Source: Streptomyces sp. ISL-100 (GTDB taxonomy: Bacteria > Actinomycetota > Actinomycetes > Streptomycetales > Streptomycetaceae). From it: a DNA stretch of 64,000 nt. The first letter of the stretch is position 1. Every line of letters starts with the position of its first letter. The notes under the pieces were generated by a model. It was not told the DNA's origin and did no database searches. It saw only the letters and a list, made by a program, of their open reading frames with translations. Location of the stretch: positions 44,064-108,063 of the forward strand of contig NZ_JAGGOK010000051.1 of NCBI RefSeq assembly GCF_018614615.1, in the 5' to 3' direction. The position numbers were made by a program, and so were the translations under genes. Positions 41,265 to 50,242 of the stretch are shown piece after piece.

Positions 41265-42512
41265 CTAGCGCGCGCCCGCCGCCACGCCGACGATCGCCCG
41301 CACCTGCGCGACGATGTCCAGCCGGTTGCGTACGAAGTCGGGGTCCGTCACCTCGGTCGTGTTGCCCGCACCGAACTGGAGCACCGGCGTGTGCACATGG
41401 CCGCCGGGCAGGTCGTCCAGGCCCAGGCGGTCGCGCAGCAGCGTCGCGCGGTACGCGATCTCGTTGGAGAGGTAGTCGCCGCCGCCCCCGGCGCGGGCGG
41501 TCGAGCCCGGAGTCGGGCCGTCCGGCCGGACGACGGGGGCGCTCGAGCCCGCCGGGATCTCGGTGACCGAGGTGTTGTCGTACACCGGGAAGCGGCCGGT
41601 GTCCGCGGCCGCGATCTCCTTGTACGGAAGCGTCGTCGCCGTCCACTGCGGCTGCGAGGCCGGATCGCTCACCGGAACGGTTTCCTTGCGCGAGACGTTC
41701 TCATTGTCCGGGAAGCCCCCGCGCCACGCCCCGTTGAAGCGCTCGACGTCGATCCGCCCGACCCTGCCCTGGCTCACGGTGGTGAAGAGATCGAGGCGTG
41801 GCAGGTGGGGGCGCAGGGTGCGCTCGACCGTGCCGTCGGCGAAGTCCTGCCACCGGACGGGGAAGACGGCCGTCTCGATCCGCGCGGGGCCGTCGGCCGT
41901 CCGTACGACCGTGCCGTCCAGCGCGAGCGCCGTCGCGCCCGACGGGTTGCTGATACGCACGTCCCGGTCCAGCGTGAACGGGTCGAAGCCGGTGACGAGC
42001 ACCCGCTTCATGCCCTTGCCCGCCGGGAAGCGGATCGCGTCCTGGCCGCGCGACGACCGCTCCAGCCGGTCGAGCAGCTTCACCCGCGCCGCCTCGCTGA
42101 GCCCGAACGGCGCCTGCCATTGGCGCAGTTCGAGCGTCATGCCCAACCGCGCCCAGTACAGCGGCCGGTCGTCGTCCCGGCTCAGGTCGCCGCCCGCCGG
42201 ACCCCGGCCCTGAGCCCGGTCCACGGACCGCTGCCACAGCCGCGATCCATGCCGTACGACGGCCCGCTCGGCAGCGGCGTACGACCGCGCCTCGGCCAGG
42301 GTCTCCGCGAAATCCGCCGCCACGGCGTCGAAACCGCTCCGCCGCAGGATCTCCTGCGGGGCGGCCCGCTCCAGCCGCCGCTCCTCGACGGTCGCCGGAG
42401 CTGTTGCCGTTGGCTCCGCTGCCGCCGCTGTGGGCAGTACCGCGAGAAGCGGCGACGCGAGAGTGATGAGAGCAAGGCCAAGTGACGCGTGGCGGGGGCG
42501 TATCGGTGACAC
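41265..42512 (-). CDS. secreted pyroglutamyl-peptidase-like protein with Cys-to-Ser change
   Basis: A 415-residue exported protein: signal peptide (SLGLALITLASPLLAVLPTA), helical prodomain, then a C15-like domain. LVTGFDPFTLDRDVRISNPS is the pyroglutamyl peptidase start motif. ETAVFPVRWQDF supplies the catalytic Glu, and LPGGHVHTPVLQFG the catalytic His. The segment that normally holds the nucleophile (xxCNxxxY) reads GGDYLSNEIAYRATLL, so Cys is replaced by Ser. Either a serine-type variant or a non-catalytic relative; secretion is also unusual for C15. GTG 42512 is taken from signal-peptide position. Confidence 0.82.
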   Translation of the reverse strand: MSPIRPRHASLGLALITLASPLLAVLPTAAAAEPTATAPATVEERRLERAAPQEILRRSGFDAVAADFAETLAEARSYAAAERAVVRHGSRLWQRSVDRAQGRGPAGGDLSRDDDRPLYWARLGMTLELRQWQAPFGLSEAARVKLLDRLERSSRGQDAIRFPAGKGMKRVLVTGFDPFTLDRDVRISNPSGATALALDGTVVRTADGPARIETAVFPVRWQDFADGTVERTLRPHLPRLDLFTTVSQGRVGRIDVERFNGAWRGGFPDNENVSRKETVPVSDPASQPQWTATTLPYKEIAAADTGRFPVYDNTSVTEIPAGSSAPVVRPDGPTPGSTARAGGGGDYLSNEIAYRATLLRDRLGLDDLPGGHVHTPVLQFGAGNTTEVTDPDFVRNRLDIVAQVRAIVGVAAGAR

Positions 42513-42564
42513 GGTGATCCTTCCGTCGGGTGGCGGAAGTATCCCGGTACGCCCGTGACTTGCG

Positions 42565-43140
42565 CTACGGGGCGGGCGAGCGTTGCAGTAGGGAGAGGAA
42601 GTCACGGAAGGCGGCCGGCATGTCCACCGACGACGGGTCGAGCAGCCACTGGTACTGGAGCCCGTCCATGACCGCCACCAGCAGCGGCGCCGCCTGTTCC
42701 GGCGTGAGCCCGCCGGGCAGCACATCGCCGTATTCCGTACGCAGGGCGGCCGCCATGCCGGCGCGGACCTGGGTATAGCGGTGGGTGAAGAAGTCCCGCG
42801 CCGGATGGTCCTCGGTCACGCTCTCGCCGAGCAGCGCGGAGAAGGTCTGCACGATGCCGGGGCGCATCGCGTTGTACTCCACGAGCGAGTCGAGCAGATC
42901 CAGCCGCCACGCCCCGGCGCTGCGCCCGGAGCCGCCGGTGTCCCACTGGTCGCGCTCTTCGAGCACGGCGACGAGCAGATCGTCTTTAGTGGGGAAGTAG
43001 TGGAGAAGCCCCTGCTGGGTCAGGCCGACGCGCTCGGCGACCGCGCTCAGCGACGCCCCCCGGTAGCCGCGTTCGGCGATCACTTCGAGGGCCGCACGGA
43101 GAATCTCCGCCCGCCGCTCCTCGCTCCTGGCCCTGGCCAT
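42565..43140 (-). CDS. TetR-family regulator beside GH3 gene
   Basis: A 191-residue repressor. HTH: GYRGASLSAVAERVGLTQQG then LLHYFPTKDDLLVAVL; the C-terminal half (FSALLGESVTEDHPARDFFT; LLVAVMDGLQYQWLLDPS) follows the TetR_C_6/BetI-like pattern. Divergent from the beta-glucosidase with 161 bp between them, so it probably controls that gene in response to a sugar or aglycone. A candidate operator lies in the gap. Confidence 0.9.
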   Translation of the reverse strand: MARARSEERRAEILRAALEVIAERGYRGASLSAVAERVGLTQQGLLHYFPTKDDLLVAVLEERDQWDTGGSGRSAGAWRLDLLDSLVEYNAMRPGIVQTFSALLGESVTEDHPARDFFTHRYTQVRAGMAAALRTEYGDVLPGGLTPEQAAPLLVAVMDGLQYQWLLDPSSVDMPAAFRDFLSLLQRSPAP

Positions 43141-43219
43141 CGTCCTGGTCCCTTCCCCTGTTGCTTGCTGGCAGGACGGTACGCCATCCCCTTAAGTCAC
43201 GAAAGCATAACAAGCCCTA

Positions 43220-43238
43220 CCGTTCTACAGGTGAACGG
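43220..43238. promoter_or_regulatory. inverted repeat, candidate TetR operator for GH3
   Basis: CCGTTC-TACAGGT-GAACGG is a 6-bp perfect inverted repeat with a 7-bp spacer, 64 bp upstream of the beta-glucosidase GTG. Assigned from position between divergent regulator and target. Confidence 0.45.
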
Positions 43239-43301
43239 GTGACGATGGAGACAGCCAGACAGCCAGACATCCCAGCAGGACTTCAATGAGGAGGTACGTC
43301 C

Positions 43302-45764
43302 GTGGCAGCCGAACCCACCACCCAGGACACCGACCGGATGCGTGAAGAGGCCGTCGAAGCGGCCCTCGGCAAACTCGGTCTCGACGCCAAGGCGAAGCTG
43401 CTCGGCGGCCAGGACATGTGGTCGCTGCCCGCGCTTCCCGAGATCGGCCTGCGATCCCTCGTCATGTCCGACGGCCCGGTCGGCGTGCGAGGCGTCCGCT
43501 GGAGCGCCGACGACCCGTCGATCGCGCTGCCGTCGCCGACCGCGCTCGCCGCGACCTGGGACCCGGAGCTCGCCCGCCGCGCCGGCCGCCTCCTCGCCCA
43601 GGAGGCCCGCCGCAAGCACGTGCACGTCCTCCTCGCCCCGACCGTCAACCTGCACCGCTCGCCGCTCGGCGGCCGGCACTTCGAGTGCTACTCCGAGGAC
43701 CCTTACCTCACCGGCGAGATCGGCTCCGGTTGCGTGAACGGCGTCCAGGACGGCGGCGTCGGCACCACCGTCAAGCACTTCGTCGCCAACGACGCCGAGA
43801 CCGACCGCTTCACCGTCGACAACATCATCACCTCGCGCCCGCTGCGCGAGCTGTACCTGGCGCCCTTCGAAGCCATCGTCAAGAACGCCCACCCCTGGGG
43901 CATCATGGCGGCGTACAACCAGGTCAACGGCGTGACGATGACCGAGCACCGCTACCTCCAGAACGAGGTGCTGCGCGGCGAGTGGGGATTCGACGGCTAC
44001 ATCGTCTCCGACTGGATGGCCGCCCGCTCCACCACCGGTGACATCGAAGGCGGCCTCGACGTCGCCATGCCGGGCCCCGCCACCGTCTACGGCGACGCGC
44101 TCGCCGGGGCGGTCCGTGCGGGGCAGGTCGACGAGGCGGTGGTCGACGACGCCGTACGCAACGTCCTGCGGCTCGCGGCCCGCGTCGGCATCCTGGAAGG
44201 CGCCCCGCCCGTAGTCACCGAGCTGCCGGAGGAGATCGACGGCCAGGCGCTGGCACGCGAGGTGGCCCGCCGTGCCTTCGTCCTCGTACGCAACGAGAAC
44301 CGTGTCCTGCCCATCGACCCCTCGCGGACCCGCAAGCTCGCCCTCATCGGCGCGGCGGCCCGCGACGCGCGCGTCCTCGGCGGCGGGTCCGCCACCGTCT
44401 TCCCCGAGCGCGTCGTCGCGCCTCTCGACGGCCTCGCCGCCGCACTGCCGGACGCCACGCTGACGTACGCCGTCGGGGCCGACCCCAGCGACGAACTCAG
44501 CCCCGCCGACAAGGGCTTCGCCCTCCAGGCAGTCTGCCGCGACGCCGGCGGCGCCGTCATCGGCAGCCGCTCGCTCCCCGGCGGTCAGGTGCAGTGGATC
44601 GGCGACGACCTGCCCGACGGCGTCACCTACGGGACGCTCCACAGCGTCGAGGTCAAGGGCACCTTCACCCCGCGCGAAAGCGGCGAGCACGCCTTCGGTA
44701 CGCGCGGCCTGGGTGCCTTCACCCTGACCGTCGCCGGTGAAGTCCTCTACGACGGCGTTCAGGCGATGTCCGACGCGTCCGACCCCTTCGAGGCGTTCTT
44801 CGGCGCCCCGGCCGAGCGCGGCCGCGTTCGCCTCACCGCGGGCGAGCCGGTCGAGGTCTCCCTCGTCCACCCCGTCGGCGCGACGGACGACGCGCCGCTT
44901 CCGGCGGTCATGTTCTCGTTCCTGCACGGCGCACCGCAGCGCGACGCCGACGAGCTGATCGCCGAGGCCGTCGTAGCGGCCCGGGACGCCGATACCGCGG
45001 TCGTCGTGGTCGCCACGACGGAACGCGTCGAGTCTGAGGGCTTCGACCGTACGGACCTGAGTCTCCCCGGCCGCCAGGACGATCTGGTCCGCGCGGTGGC
45101 CGCCGCCAATCCGAACACCGTGGTGATCGTCAACTCCGGTTCACCGGTGGAGATGCCGTGGCGGGAGGACGTGGCCGCGGTGCTGCTCAGCTGGTTCCCG
45201 GGGCAGGAGGGTGGCGCGGCGCTCGCCGACGTGCTGCTCGGCGTGGCCGAACCGGGCGGGCGGCTGCCGACGACCTGGCCGGTGGCCTTGGCTGATGTGC
45301 CGGTTTCGGAGGTCGTGCCGACGGACGGCGAATTGCACTACCGGGAAGGGCTGTTCGTCGGCTACCGCGCCTGGGACAAAGGGGGCGTCGCGCCGGCGTA
45401 CGCGTTCGGTCACGGCCTCGGCTACACCACTTGGGAGTACGAGTCCCTGGAGGTGACCCCGGCGACGGCCAAGGTGCGCGTACGCAACACCGGTTCGCGC
45501 GCCGGCCGCGAGGTCGTCCAGGTCTACCTTGCACCGCCGGCGGACTCCGTGGAGCGGCCGGTGCGGTGGCTGGCGGGGTTCGGCAGCGTTGAGGCGGGGG
45601 CGGGGGAGTGGGCGGAGGCTGAGATCGCGCTGCCGGCCCGTGCGTTCGAGATCTGGGACGAGCGGTCCGACTCCTGGTCGTTCGTCCCCGGTGCGTACGA
45701 GGTCCGGACGGGCCGCTCGATCGCCGACACCCGCCTGGTCGCGACCCTGGACCTCCAGGGCTGA
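43302..45764 (+). CDS. GH3 beta-glucosidase with PA14-like insert
   Basis: An 820-residue glycoside hydrolase family 3 enzyme without signal peptide, so it probably cleaves imported oligosaccharides or glycosides. N-terminal TIM barrel: LVMSDGPVGVRG, NLHRSPLGGRHFECYSEDPY, TVKHFVANDAE, nucleophile Asp in GYIVSDWMA (about residue 237). Second alpha/beta domain with TERVESEGFDRTDLSLPG. Between them is a PA14-like beta insert (about 430-530, TFTPRESGEHAFGTRGLGAF). C-terminal fibronectin-III-like domain (VRNTGSRAGREVVQVY). GAGGTACGTCC precedes GTG 43302. Divergent from a TetR gene. Confidence 0.93.
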   Translation: MAAEPTTQDTDRMREEAVEAALGKLGLDAKAKLLGGQDMWSLPALPEIGLRSLVMSDGPVGVRGVRWSADDPSIALPSPTALAATWDPELARRAGRLLAQEARRKHVHVLLAPTVNLHRSPLGGRHFECYSEDPYLTGEIGSGCVNGVQDGGVGTTVKHFVANDAETDRFTVDNIITSRPLRELYLAPFEAIVKNAHPWGIMAAYNQVNGVTMTEHRYLQNEVLRGEWGFDGYIVSDWMAARSTTGDIEGGLDVAMPGPATVYGDALAGAVRAGQVDEAVVDDAVRNVLRLAARVGILEGAPPVVTELPEEIDGQALAREVARRAFVLVRNENRVLPIDPSRTRKLALIGAAARDARVLGGGSATVFPERVVAPLDGLAAALPDATLTYAVGADPSDELSPADKGFALQAVCRDAGGAVIGSRSLPGGQVQWIGDDLPDGVTYGTLHSVEVKGTFTPRESGEHAFGTRGLGAFTLTVAGEVLYDGVQAMSDASDPFEAFFGAPAERGRVRLTAGEPVEVSLVHPVGATDDAPLPAVMFSFLHGAPQRDADELIAEAVVAARDADTAVVVVATTERVESEGFDRTDLSLPGRQDDLVRAVAAANPNTVVIVNSGSPVEMPWREDVAAVLLSWFPGQEGGAALADVLLGVAEPGGRLPTTWPVALADVPVSEVVPTDGELHYREGLFVGYRAWDKGGVAPAYAFGHGLGYTTWEYESLEVTPATAKVRVRNTGSRAGREVVQVYLAPPADSVERPVRWLAGFGSVEAGAGEWAEAEIALPARAFEIWDERSDSWSFVPGAYEVRTGRSIADTRLVATLDLQG

Positions 45765-45796
45765 GCCCCTGCGGGGGCCATTTCCCGTCCGCGGCT

Positions 45797-45840
45797 CTGG
45801 GGGCTTGCCCCCAGTTCGGGAAGGAGCGGGTCGGGGAAGG
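45797..45840. terminator. hairpin plus dispersed repeat between convergent genes
   Basis: CTGGGGGC-TT-GCCCCCAG (45797-45814) is an 8-bp stem. It is followed by GTTCGGGAAGGAGCGGGTCG (45814-45833), a near copy of the block at 34479-34504. Located between the GH3 and aldose epimerase ends, so it probably terminates both. Confidence 0.65.
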
Positions 45841-45869
45841 CCCCGCGCAGCGGCCCCCGCCCCCGCGCC

Positions 45870-46832
45870 CTACCCCCGCACCCCGAACCCGTACACCGTC
45901 GCCGAAGCGAACACCTCGCCCGGTCGCAGTACCACCCGTGGAAACTCCGGCCGGTTCGGCGAATCGGGGAAGTGCTGGGTCTCCAGCGCCACCCCGTCGA
46001 ACCCGTCCGGCGTATACACCTGCACCCCCGGCTCCGTCGTAGCGACCGTCACCACCCGCCCCGACCCCGGGTCGTACAGCTCGCCCACCGCCTCGGCCTC
46101 GCCCGTAACACCCTTGTCCAGCACGAAGTTGTGGTCGAGGCCGCCACCCAGCACCCGCGCTTCCCGGAAGTCGAACCGCGACCCCGTCACCGCCCGGATC
46201 TCCCCGGTCGGTATGCCGCCACCGTCCACCGGCGTCACGGCCCCCGCCGCGAGTCGCAGCTCGTACGGGCCGCCACCCCCGAGACTCCAGTACGTGTGAT
46301 TCGTCAGATTCACCACGGTCGGCGCGTCCGTCACCGCCCGGTAGGCGATCCGCAGCGCCCCGCCCTCCTCCAGCGTGTACGTCGCCGAGACCTCGACGCG
46401 CCCGGGAAAGCCCTCCTCGCCGTCGGGGCTGACCCGTGAGAGCCGCACCCCGTGCGAGGACACCGCCTCCGCGTCCCACACCCGCTTGTCGAAGCCGCGC
46501 TCGCCGCCGTGCAGGCTGTTCGGGCCCCCGTTGCGCGCCAGGGCGTACGTCCGCCCGTCCAGCGTGAAGGACCCGCCCGCGATCCGGTTCGCGTACCGCC
46601 CGACCAGCGCCCCGAAGTACGGCCCGGGACATTCCAGGTAGCCCGCGAGGTGATCGAAGCCGACCGCCACCCCGCCCGCGCGGCCGTCCCGGTCCGGCAC
46701 CTCCACCGACTGGACGATCCCGCCGTACGTCAGAACGCGCACCACCACCCCGTCCCGTTCCAGGACCCAGCGGTGGACGGGCGTGCCGTCGTCGAGTGTG
46801 CCGAAGAGTTCGCCGTCGAGTTCCGCGTTCAT
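45870..46832 (-). CDS. galM: aldose 1-epimerase
   Basis: A 320-residue mutarotase that interconverts sugar anomers. Family features: GTPVHRWVLERDGVVVRVLT, GRYANRIAGGSFTLDGR, NSLHGGERGFDKRVW (active-site His), VNLTNHTYWSLGG (second His), GLDHNFVLD and the Glu in FPRVVLRPGE near the end. No signal peptide. Convergent with the beta-glucosidase, and together they would process released glucose. Its start is 21 bp from the SGNH gene end. Confidence 0.92.
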   Translation of the reverse strand: MNAELDGELFGTLDDGTPVHRWVLERDGVVVRVLTYGGIVQSVEVPDRDGRAGGVAVGFDHLAGYLECPGPYFGALVGRYANRIAGGSFTLDGRTYALARNGGPNSLHGGERGFDKRVWDAEAVSSHGVRLSRVSPDGEEGFPGRVEVSATYTLEEGGALRIAYRAVTDAPTVVNLTNHTYWSLGGGGPYELRLAAGAVTPVDGGGIPTGEIRAVTGSRFDFREARVLGGGLDHNFVLDKGVTGEAEAVGELYDPGSGRVVTVATTEPGVQVYTPDGFDGVALETQHFPDSPNRPEFPRVVLRPGEVFASATVYGFGVRG

Positions 46833-46852
46833 GATCCGAAAGCCTAAGCGAC

Positions 46853-47779
46853 CTACGCCGGAGGCTCCTTGGCCGTGATATTGCGGTACGCGATCTCCGC
46901 CAGCCGCTGCTGCCCGTTCTTGCTCGGGTGGAACCAGTCCCAGTGGCTCAACTGGTCGCCGGAGAACCGGTACTCGAAGACCGCCCCGCCGTCGTACCGG
47001 CAGCGCGCGTCCCGCCCGCACACATCCCTCAGCACCTTGTTGTACGCGACGACCCGCTCCTGCACCGACTCGCGCCGCGCCACCGCCGCCGCGTCCATCG
47101 CGTCCGGGGAGCCCAGCATCGACTGGCAGATCCCCAGCTTCCAGATCTGCTTGCCCAGCGCGTTCACGCGCCCCTCGGACCAGAGCCGTTTCAGATCCGG
47201 CACGCTCGACACGTACAGCTGGGACTTGGGCAGCTCGCTGCGCAGCTTCTTCACCGACGTCTCGAAATACGTCCGGAAATCAGCCACCGATGTCATGTGC
47301 GACACGTTGTCACGGCAGGCGTCGTTCGCCCCCACCATGACCGTCACCAGTTCCGGCTTGTCCGCGACCGCCCGTGTCATCTGCTCCGGCAGCTCGGCGA
47401 TCCGCGCCCCCGACTTGGCATGGTTCCAGGTACGCCCGACCGCGCCGGCCTCGCCGAGCAGCCGCCACGCCACGCTGCGCACCGTGGCGTCCGTACCCGT
47501 GGCCCACGACACCTCGGGGCAGTCCGCGAGTACCGTGCACGCGTCAAAGCCGCGCGTGATGGAATCCCCGACAGCCGCGATGGACGCCGGGCTGCGGTCC
47601 CAGATGAAAGTGGGCTTCGGGGAGGGCCGGCGCGCCGACGGCGAGGCGCCCCCGTCCGCGTCGTCGGCCGAGTCGCACCCGGCGAGCGCGCCGAGGAGGA
47701 CAAACAGCGCCGCCGTCGCGGTGGCGACGGCGGCGCGAGATCGGCGCTCGCGGCGGCATGGTCGGCGGCGTACCCGCAT
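46853..47779 (-). CDS. SGNH-hydrolase lipoprotein
   Basis: A 308-residue exported lipoprotein (lipobox LGALAGC). Block I IAAVGDSITRGFD (nucleophile Ser), block III VMVGANDACRD, block V DWFHPSKNGQQ (Asp/His of the triad). Secreted GDSL-type esterase; the substrate could be a lipid or an acylated glycan. Six cysteines suggest disulfides outside the cell. ATG 47779 is used: GAGGGG lies nine bases upstream and the frame above it is not signal-like. Confidence 0.9.
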   Translation of the reverse strand: MRVRRRPCRRERRSRAAVATATAALFVLLGALAGCDSADDADGGASPSARRPSPKPTFIWDRSPASIAAVGDSITRGFDACTVLADCPEVSWATGTDATVRSVAWRLLGEAGAVGRTWNHAKSGARIAELPEQMTRAVADKPELVTVMVGANDACRDNVSHMTSVADFRTYFETSVKKLRSELPKSQLYVSSVPDLKRLWSEGRVNALGKQIWKLGICQSMLGSPDAMDAAAVARRESVQERVVAYNKVLRDVCGRDARCRYDGGAVFEYRFSGDQLSHWDWFHPSKNGQQRLAEIAYRNITAKEPPA

Positions 47780-48085
47780 CCCGTGATCCCCTCCATGGCG
47801 TCGTACTGGCGTCCTGGCGAGTGAAAGCTTCGTGTTTCCGGCCCCCCGGACCGACAGTACGTCACCCGCCGGACGCCGCCGCACGGTAGTTTTTCCCCGT
47901 CGGACCAGCAGACCTTCGCCCATCCGGGGCTCCGGTAAATTACATCACGTCACATACTGTCCCTTTTCAGGAGATTAACTCCCGATGCTGTTTACTGTTG
48001 ACAACCTCGGGAGCCGACCGGGAAGAGGCGGTACGGGCGCGAGGCCGCTGGGGAAGGCGAACCTCGTCCCACACTGGAGGTCCCG
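47780..48085. other. intergenic region upstream of DUF3145
   Basis: A 306-bp gap between divergent genes. It turns AT-rich at 47930-48005. GGAG-ATTAA-CTCC (47970-47982) is a short palindrome and TTGACA occurs at 47998-48003, so a regulated promoter for the DUF3145 gene probably lies here. No gene seen. Confidence 0.45.
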
Positions 48086-48580
48086 GTGACGACACGTGGA
48101 GTTCTGTACGTTCACTCCGCACCGCGCGCGCTGTGCCCGCACGTCGAATGGGCAGTAGCGGGCGTACTCGGTGTGCGGGTCAATCTTGACTGGATCAGAC
48201 AGCCGGCCTCGCCCGGCACCTGGAGAGCCGAGTTCTCCTGGCAGGCCCAGCCGGGCACCGCCTCCAAACTCGCCTCCGCCCTGCGCGGCTGGCATCTGCT
48301 GCGCTTCGAAGTGACGGCCGAACCGTGCCCCACGGCCGAGGGAGAGCGCTACAGCTCCACGCCCGGCCTCGGCATCTTCCACGCCGTGACCGGAATGCAC
48401 GGCGACATCCTGATCCCCGAGGACCGGCTGCGCGCCGCTCTCGCGCGCTCGGTGGGCGGCGAGACCGACCTGGAGGCCGAGGTCGCCAAGCTCCTCGGCA
48501 AGCCGTGGGACGACGAACTCGAACCCTTCAGATACGCGGGCGAGGGCGCCCCCGTCCGCTGGCTCCACCAGGTCGTCTGA
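48086..48580 (+). CDS. DUF3145 protein
   Basis: A 164-residue cytoplasmic protein: RGVLYVHSAPRALCPHVEWA, VNLDWIRQPASPGTWRAEFS, GWHLLRFEVTAEPC, HGDILIPEDRLR. DUF3145 is confined to actinobacteria and in Streptomyces lies next to the fab operon. Its function is unknown. TGGAGG lies 7 bp before GTG 48086. Gene neighbourhood hints at lipid metabolism or envelope growth. Confidence 0.9.
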   Translation: MTTRGVLYVHSAPRALCPHVEWAVAGVLGVRVNLDWIRQPASPGTWRAEFSWQAQPGTASKLASALRGWHLLRFEVTAEPCPTAEGERYSSTPGLGIFHAVTGMHGDILIPEDRLRAALARSVGGETDLEAEVAKLLGKPWDDELEPFRYAGEGAPVRWLHQVV

Positions 48581-48681
48581 CGCCTCCGGCCGCCCCCTCC
48601 GCGTCGCGCGGATCCGGCGCCGGATACATTCCGCCCCACAGTGCACAGAGAGTGCACCACCTGTGGGGGTTGCTTGTGAGT

Positions 48682-50160
48682 ATGCGACGGGCGGCCGGAG
48701 TCGCCGCTGTTCTGTTGTCATCGGTCGTGCTCTGCTGGGCCGTTCTTTTCCACGGACTGGGATGGACCGCGCTGTACCGGGAGAGTGGCGGTTCCTGCAG
48801 CGGGGCCGACTGCCCGGAGGGCCTGTTCACCGTGATCCTCCTGGCGTTCGTGTTCTCCTTCGCCGGGACGCTCCTCCTGTCCCTTGCCCTCGCGAAGGCG
48901 GCGCTGGGCCGATGGGTCGCTGTCGCCGCCGTGGTGGCCGGAATGCTGGCCGGCCTGCTGCCCGGCTTGTTCGGCTATCAGTGGATACGTGGCGAACAGG
49001 TGAAAATCGACTCGCCGGTGAAGGCCGCCGAACCGCTGGAGATAGCCTGGCAGGCGCCGCTGGACCGCCCCGCCACAGTCAAGGGCCTGCGCGGCTGGTC
49101 CGTCGGCGACAGCGTCGTCCGGGTCCGTACCGACGGCCTCTCCGCCTACGCCGTGAAGGACGGCAAGGAGCGGTGGAACGTCGCGGCCCCGGTCCGCGAG
49201 TCCGTGTGCGCCCGGAGCGCCCACCCGTCCAAGGGCATAGGCCTTGTCGCCTACGGGCGCCACCTCAAGCCCTGCGCGACCCTCGCCGCGGTCCGGCTCG
49301 ACGACGGCACCACGCTGTGGAAGCAGACGCTCAAGGGCGAAGGGATCGGCAAGGGCATCGCCCTCGGCGGCGCGACCGCCGTCGCCCTGGAAGACGCAGT
49401 GGTACGCGGCCGATCGGCCGAGTCCGGCGTCGAACAGTGGAAGCGGCCGCTGCCGGAGCGCTGCCAGGCGCTGGCAGTGGGCGCGACAGCGGCCCGCACG
49501 CTGGTCGTCGAAGAGTGCATGCCGGCGAAGACCGGCGGCGTCGTCACCGCGCGGCTCCTCGCCCTCGACACCGCCACCGGAAAAGAGGAGTGGGCCACGA
49601 AGCTGCCGGTGGAGAGCGCGGGCACGGCGTCCGTGTACTCCGTCGAACCGGCTGTGGTCGGCTTCCAGGAGACCGACGAACGGGGCACCCGCGCGGTGCT
49701 CACCTTCGACGAGCGGGGCACCGTGCGCACGGCCCTGCCGTTCTCCGGCCGGTTGGGTGACCTCGATGTCAGGCGGTCCGACGCCGACCTGATGACCGAA
49801 GGGCCCTTCGTGGCGGGCAACACGCTGGTCGCCGCCGTGCAGAAGCCGGGCGACACTCTGCCTCAGTACGTCGCCGGTTACTCGATCACGGACGGCAGGG
49901 AACTGTGGCGTACCGGCGAACTCGGCGTCATCGGCGCACTCACCCTCCGGCCTGACGGCCGGGTGGCGGTGCTCACCTCCGGATGGCCCCGCTCGGACAT
50001 CGTCGTTCTCGACCCCGCGGCGAAGGGAGCCATGCGCAAGACGTCGCTGGGCAAGGAGGCGCCGGTCTCGATCGACGCCGAAATGCTCGCGGTGCGCGAC
50101 GGCTATGTCGTCATCAACCGGTACACCGACGGCGAACCGCCCGTCTTCGCCCTGCGCTGA
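48682..50160 (+). CDS. membrane-anchored PQQ-like beta-propeller protein
   Basis: A 492-residue protein. Three N-terminal hydrophobic helices (about 5-28, 45-70, 75-98) are followed by an extracellular beta-propeller built of PQQ/quinoprotein-type blades, seen as repeated Trp-ending strands (GKERWNVAAP, GTTLWKQTL, GVEQWKRPL, GKEEWATKL, GRELWRTGE). No cofactor ligands are evident, so it is probably a BamB-like scaffold or ligand-binding protein. ATG 48682 used; GTG 48676 is an alternative. It ends just before a strong terminator. Confidence 0.85.
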   Translation: MRRAAGVAAVLLSSVVLCWAVLFHGLGWTALYRESGGSCSGADCPEGLFTVILLAFVFSFAGTLLLSLALAKAALGRWVAVAAVVAGMLAGLLPGLFGYQWIRGEQVKIDSPVKAAEPLEIAWQAPLDRPATVKGLRGWSVGDSVVRVRTDGLSAYAVKDGKERWNVAAPVRESVCARSAHPSKGIGLVAYGRHLKPCATLAAVRLDDGTTLWKQTLKGEGIGKGIALGGATAVALEDAVVRGRSAESGVEQWKRPLPERCQALAVGATAARTLVVEECMPAKTGGVVTARLLALDTATGKEEWATKLPVESAGTASVYSVEPAVVGFQETDERGTRAVLTFDERGTVRTALPFSGRLGDLDVRRSDADLMTEGPFVAGNTLVAAVQKPGDTLPQYVAGYSITDGRELWRTGELGVIGALTLRPDGRVAVLTSGWPRSDIVVLDPAAKGAMRKTSLGKEAPVSIDAEMLAVRDGYVVINRYTDGEPPVFALR

Positions 50161-50179
50161 CCCGGCGTGAGGAACGACG

Positions 50180-50221
50180 AAGGCCCTGCCGGGAAAGCTT
50201 GGAGCTTCCCGGCAGGGCCTT
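50180..50221. terminator. bidirectional terminator between propeller gene and fabF
   Basis: AAGGCCCTGCCGGGAA pairs with its exact inverse TTCCCGGCAGGGCCTT (16 bp) around a 10-base loop. The A/T ends on both sides give short U-tracts in both directions. Lies between the convergent stops at 50160 and 50243. Confidence 0.9.
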
Positions 50222-50242
50222 GCCGCTGTGTGCGGTCGCGGA

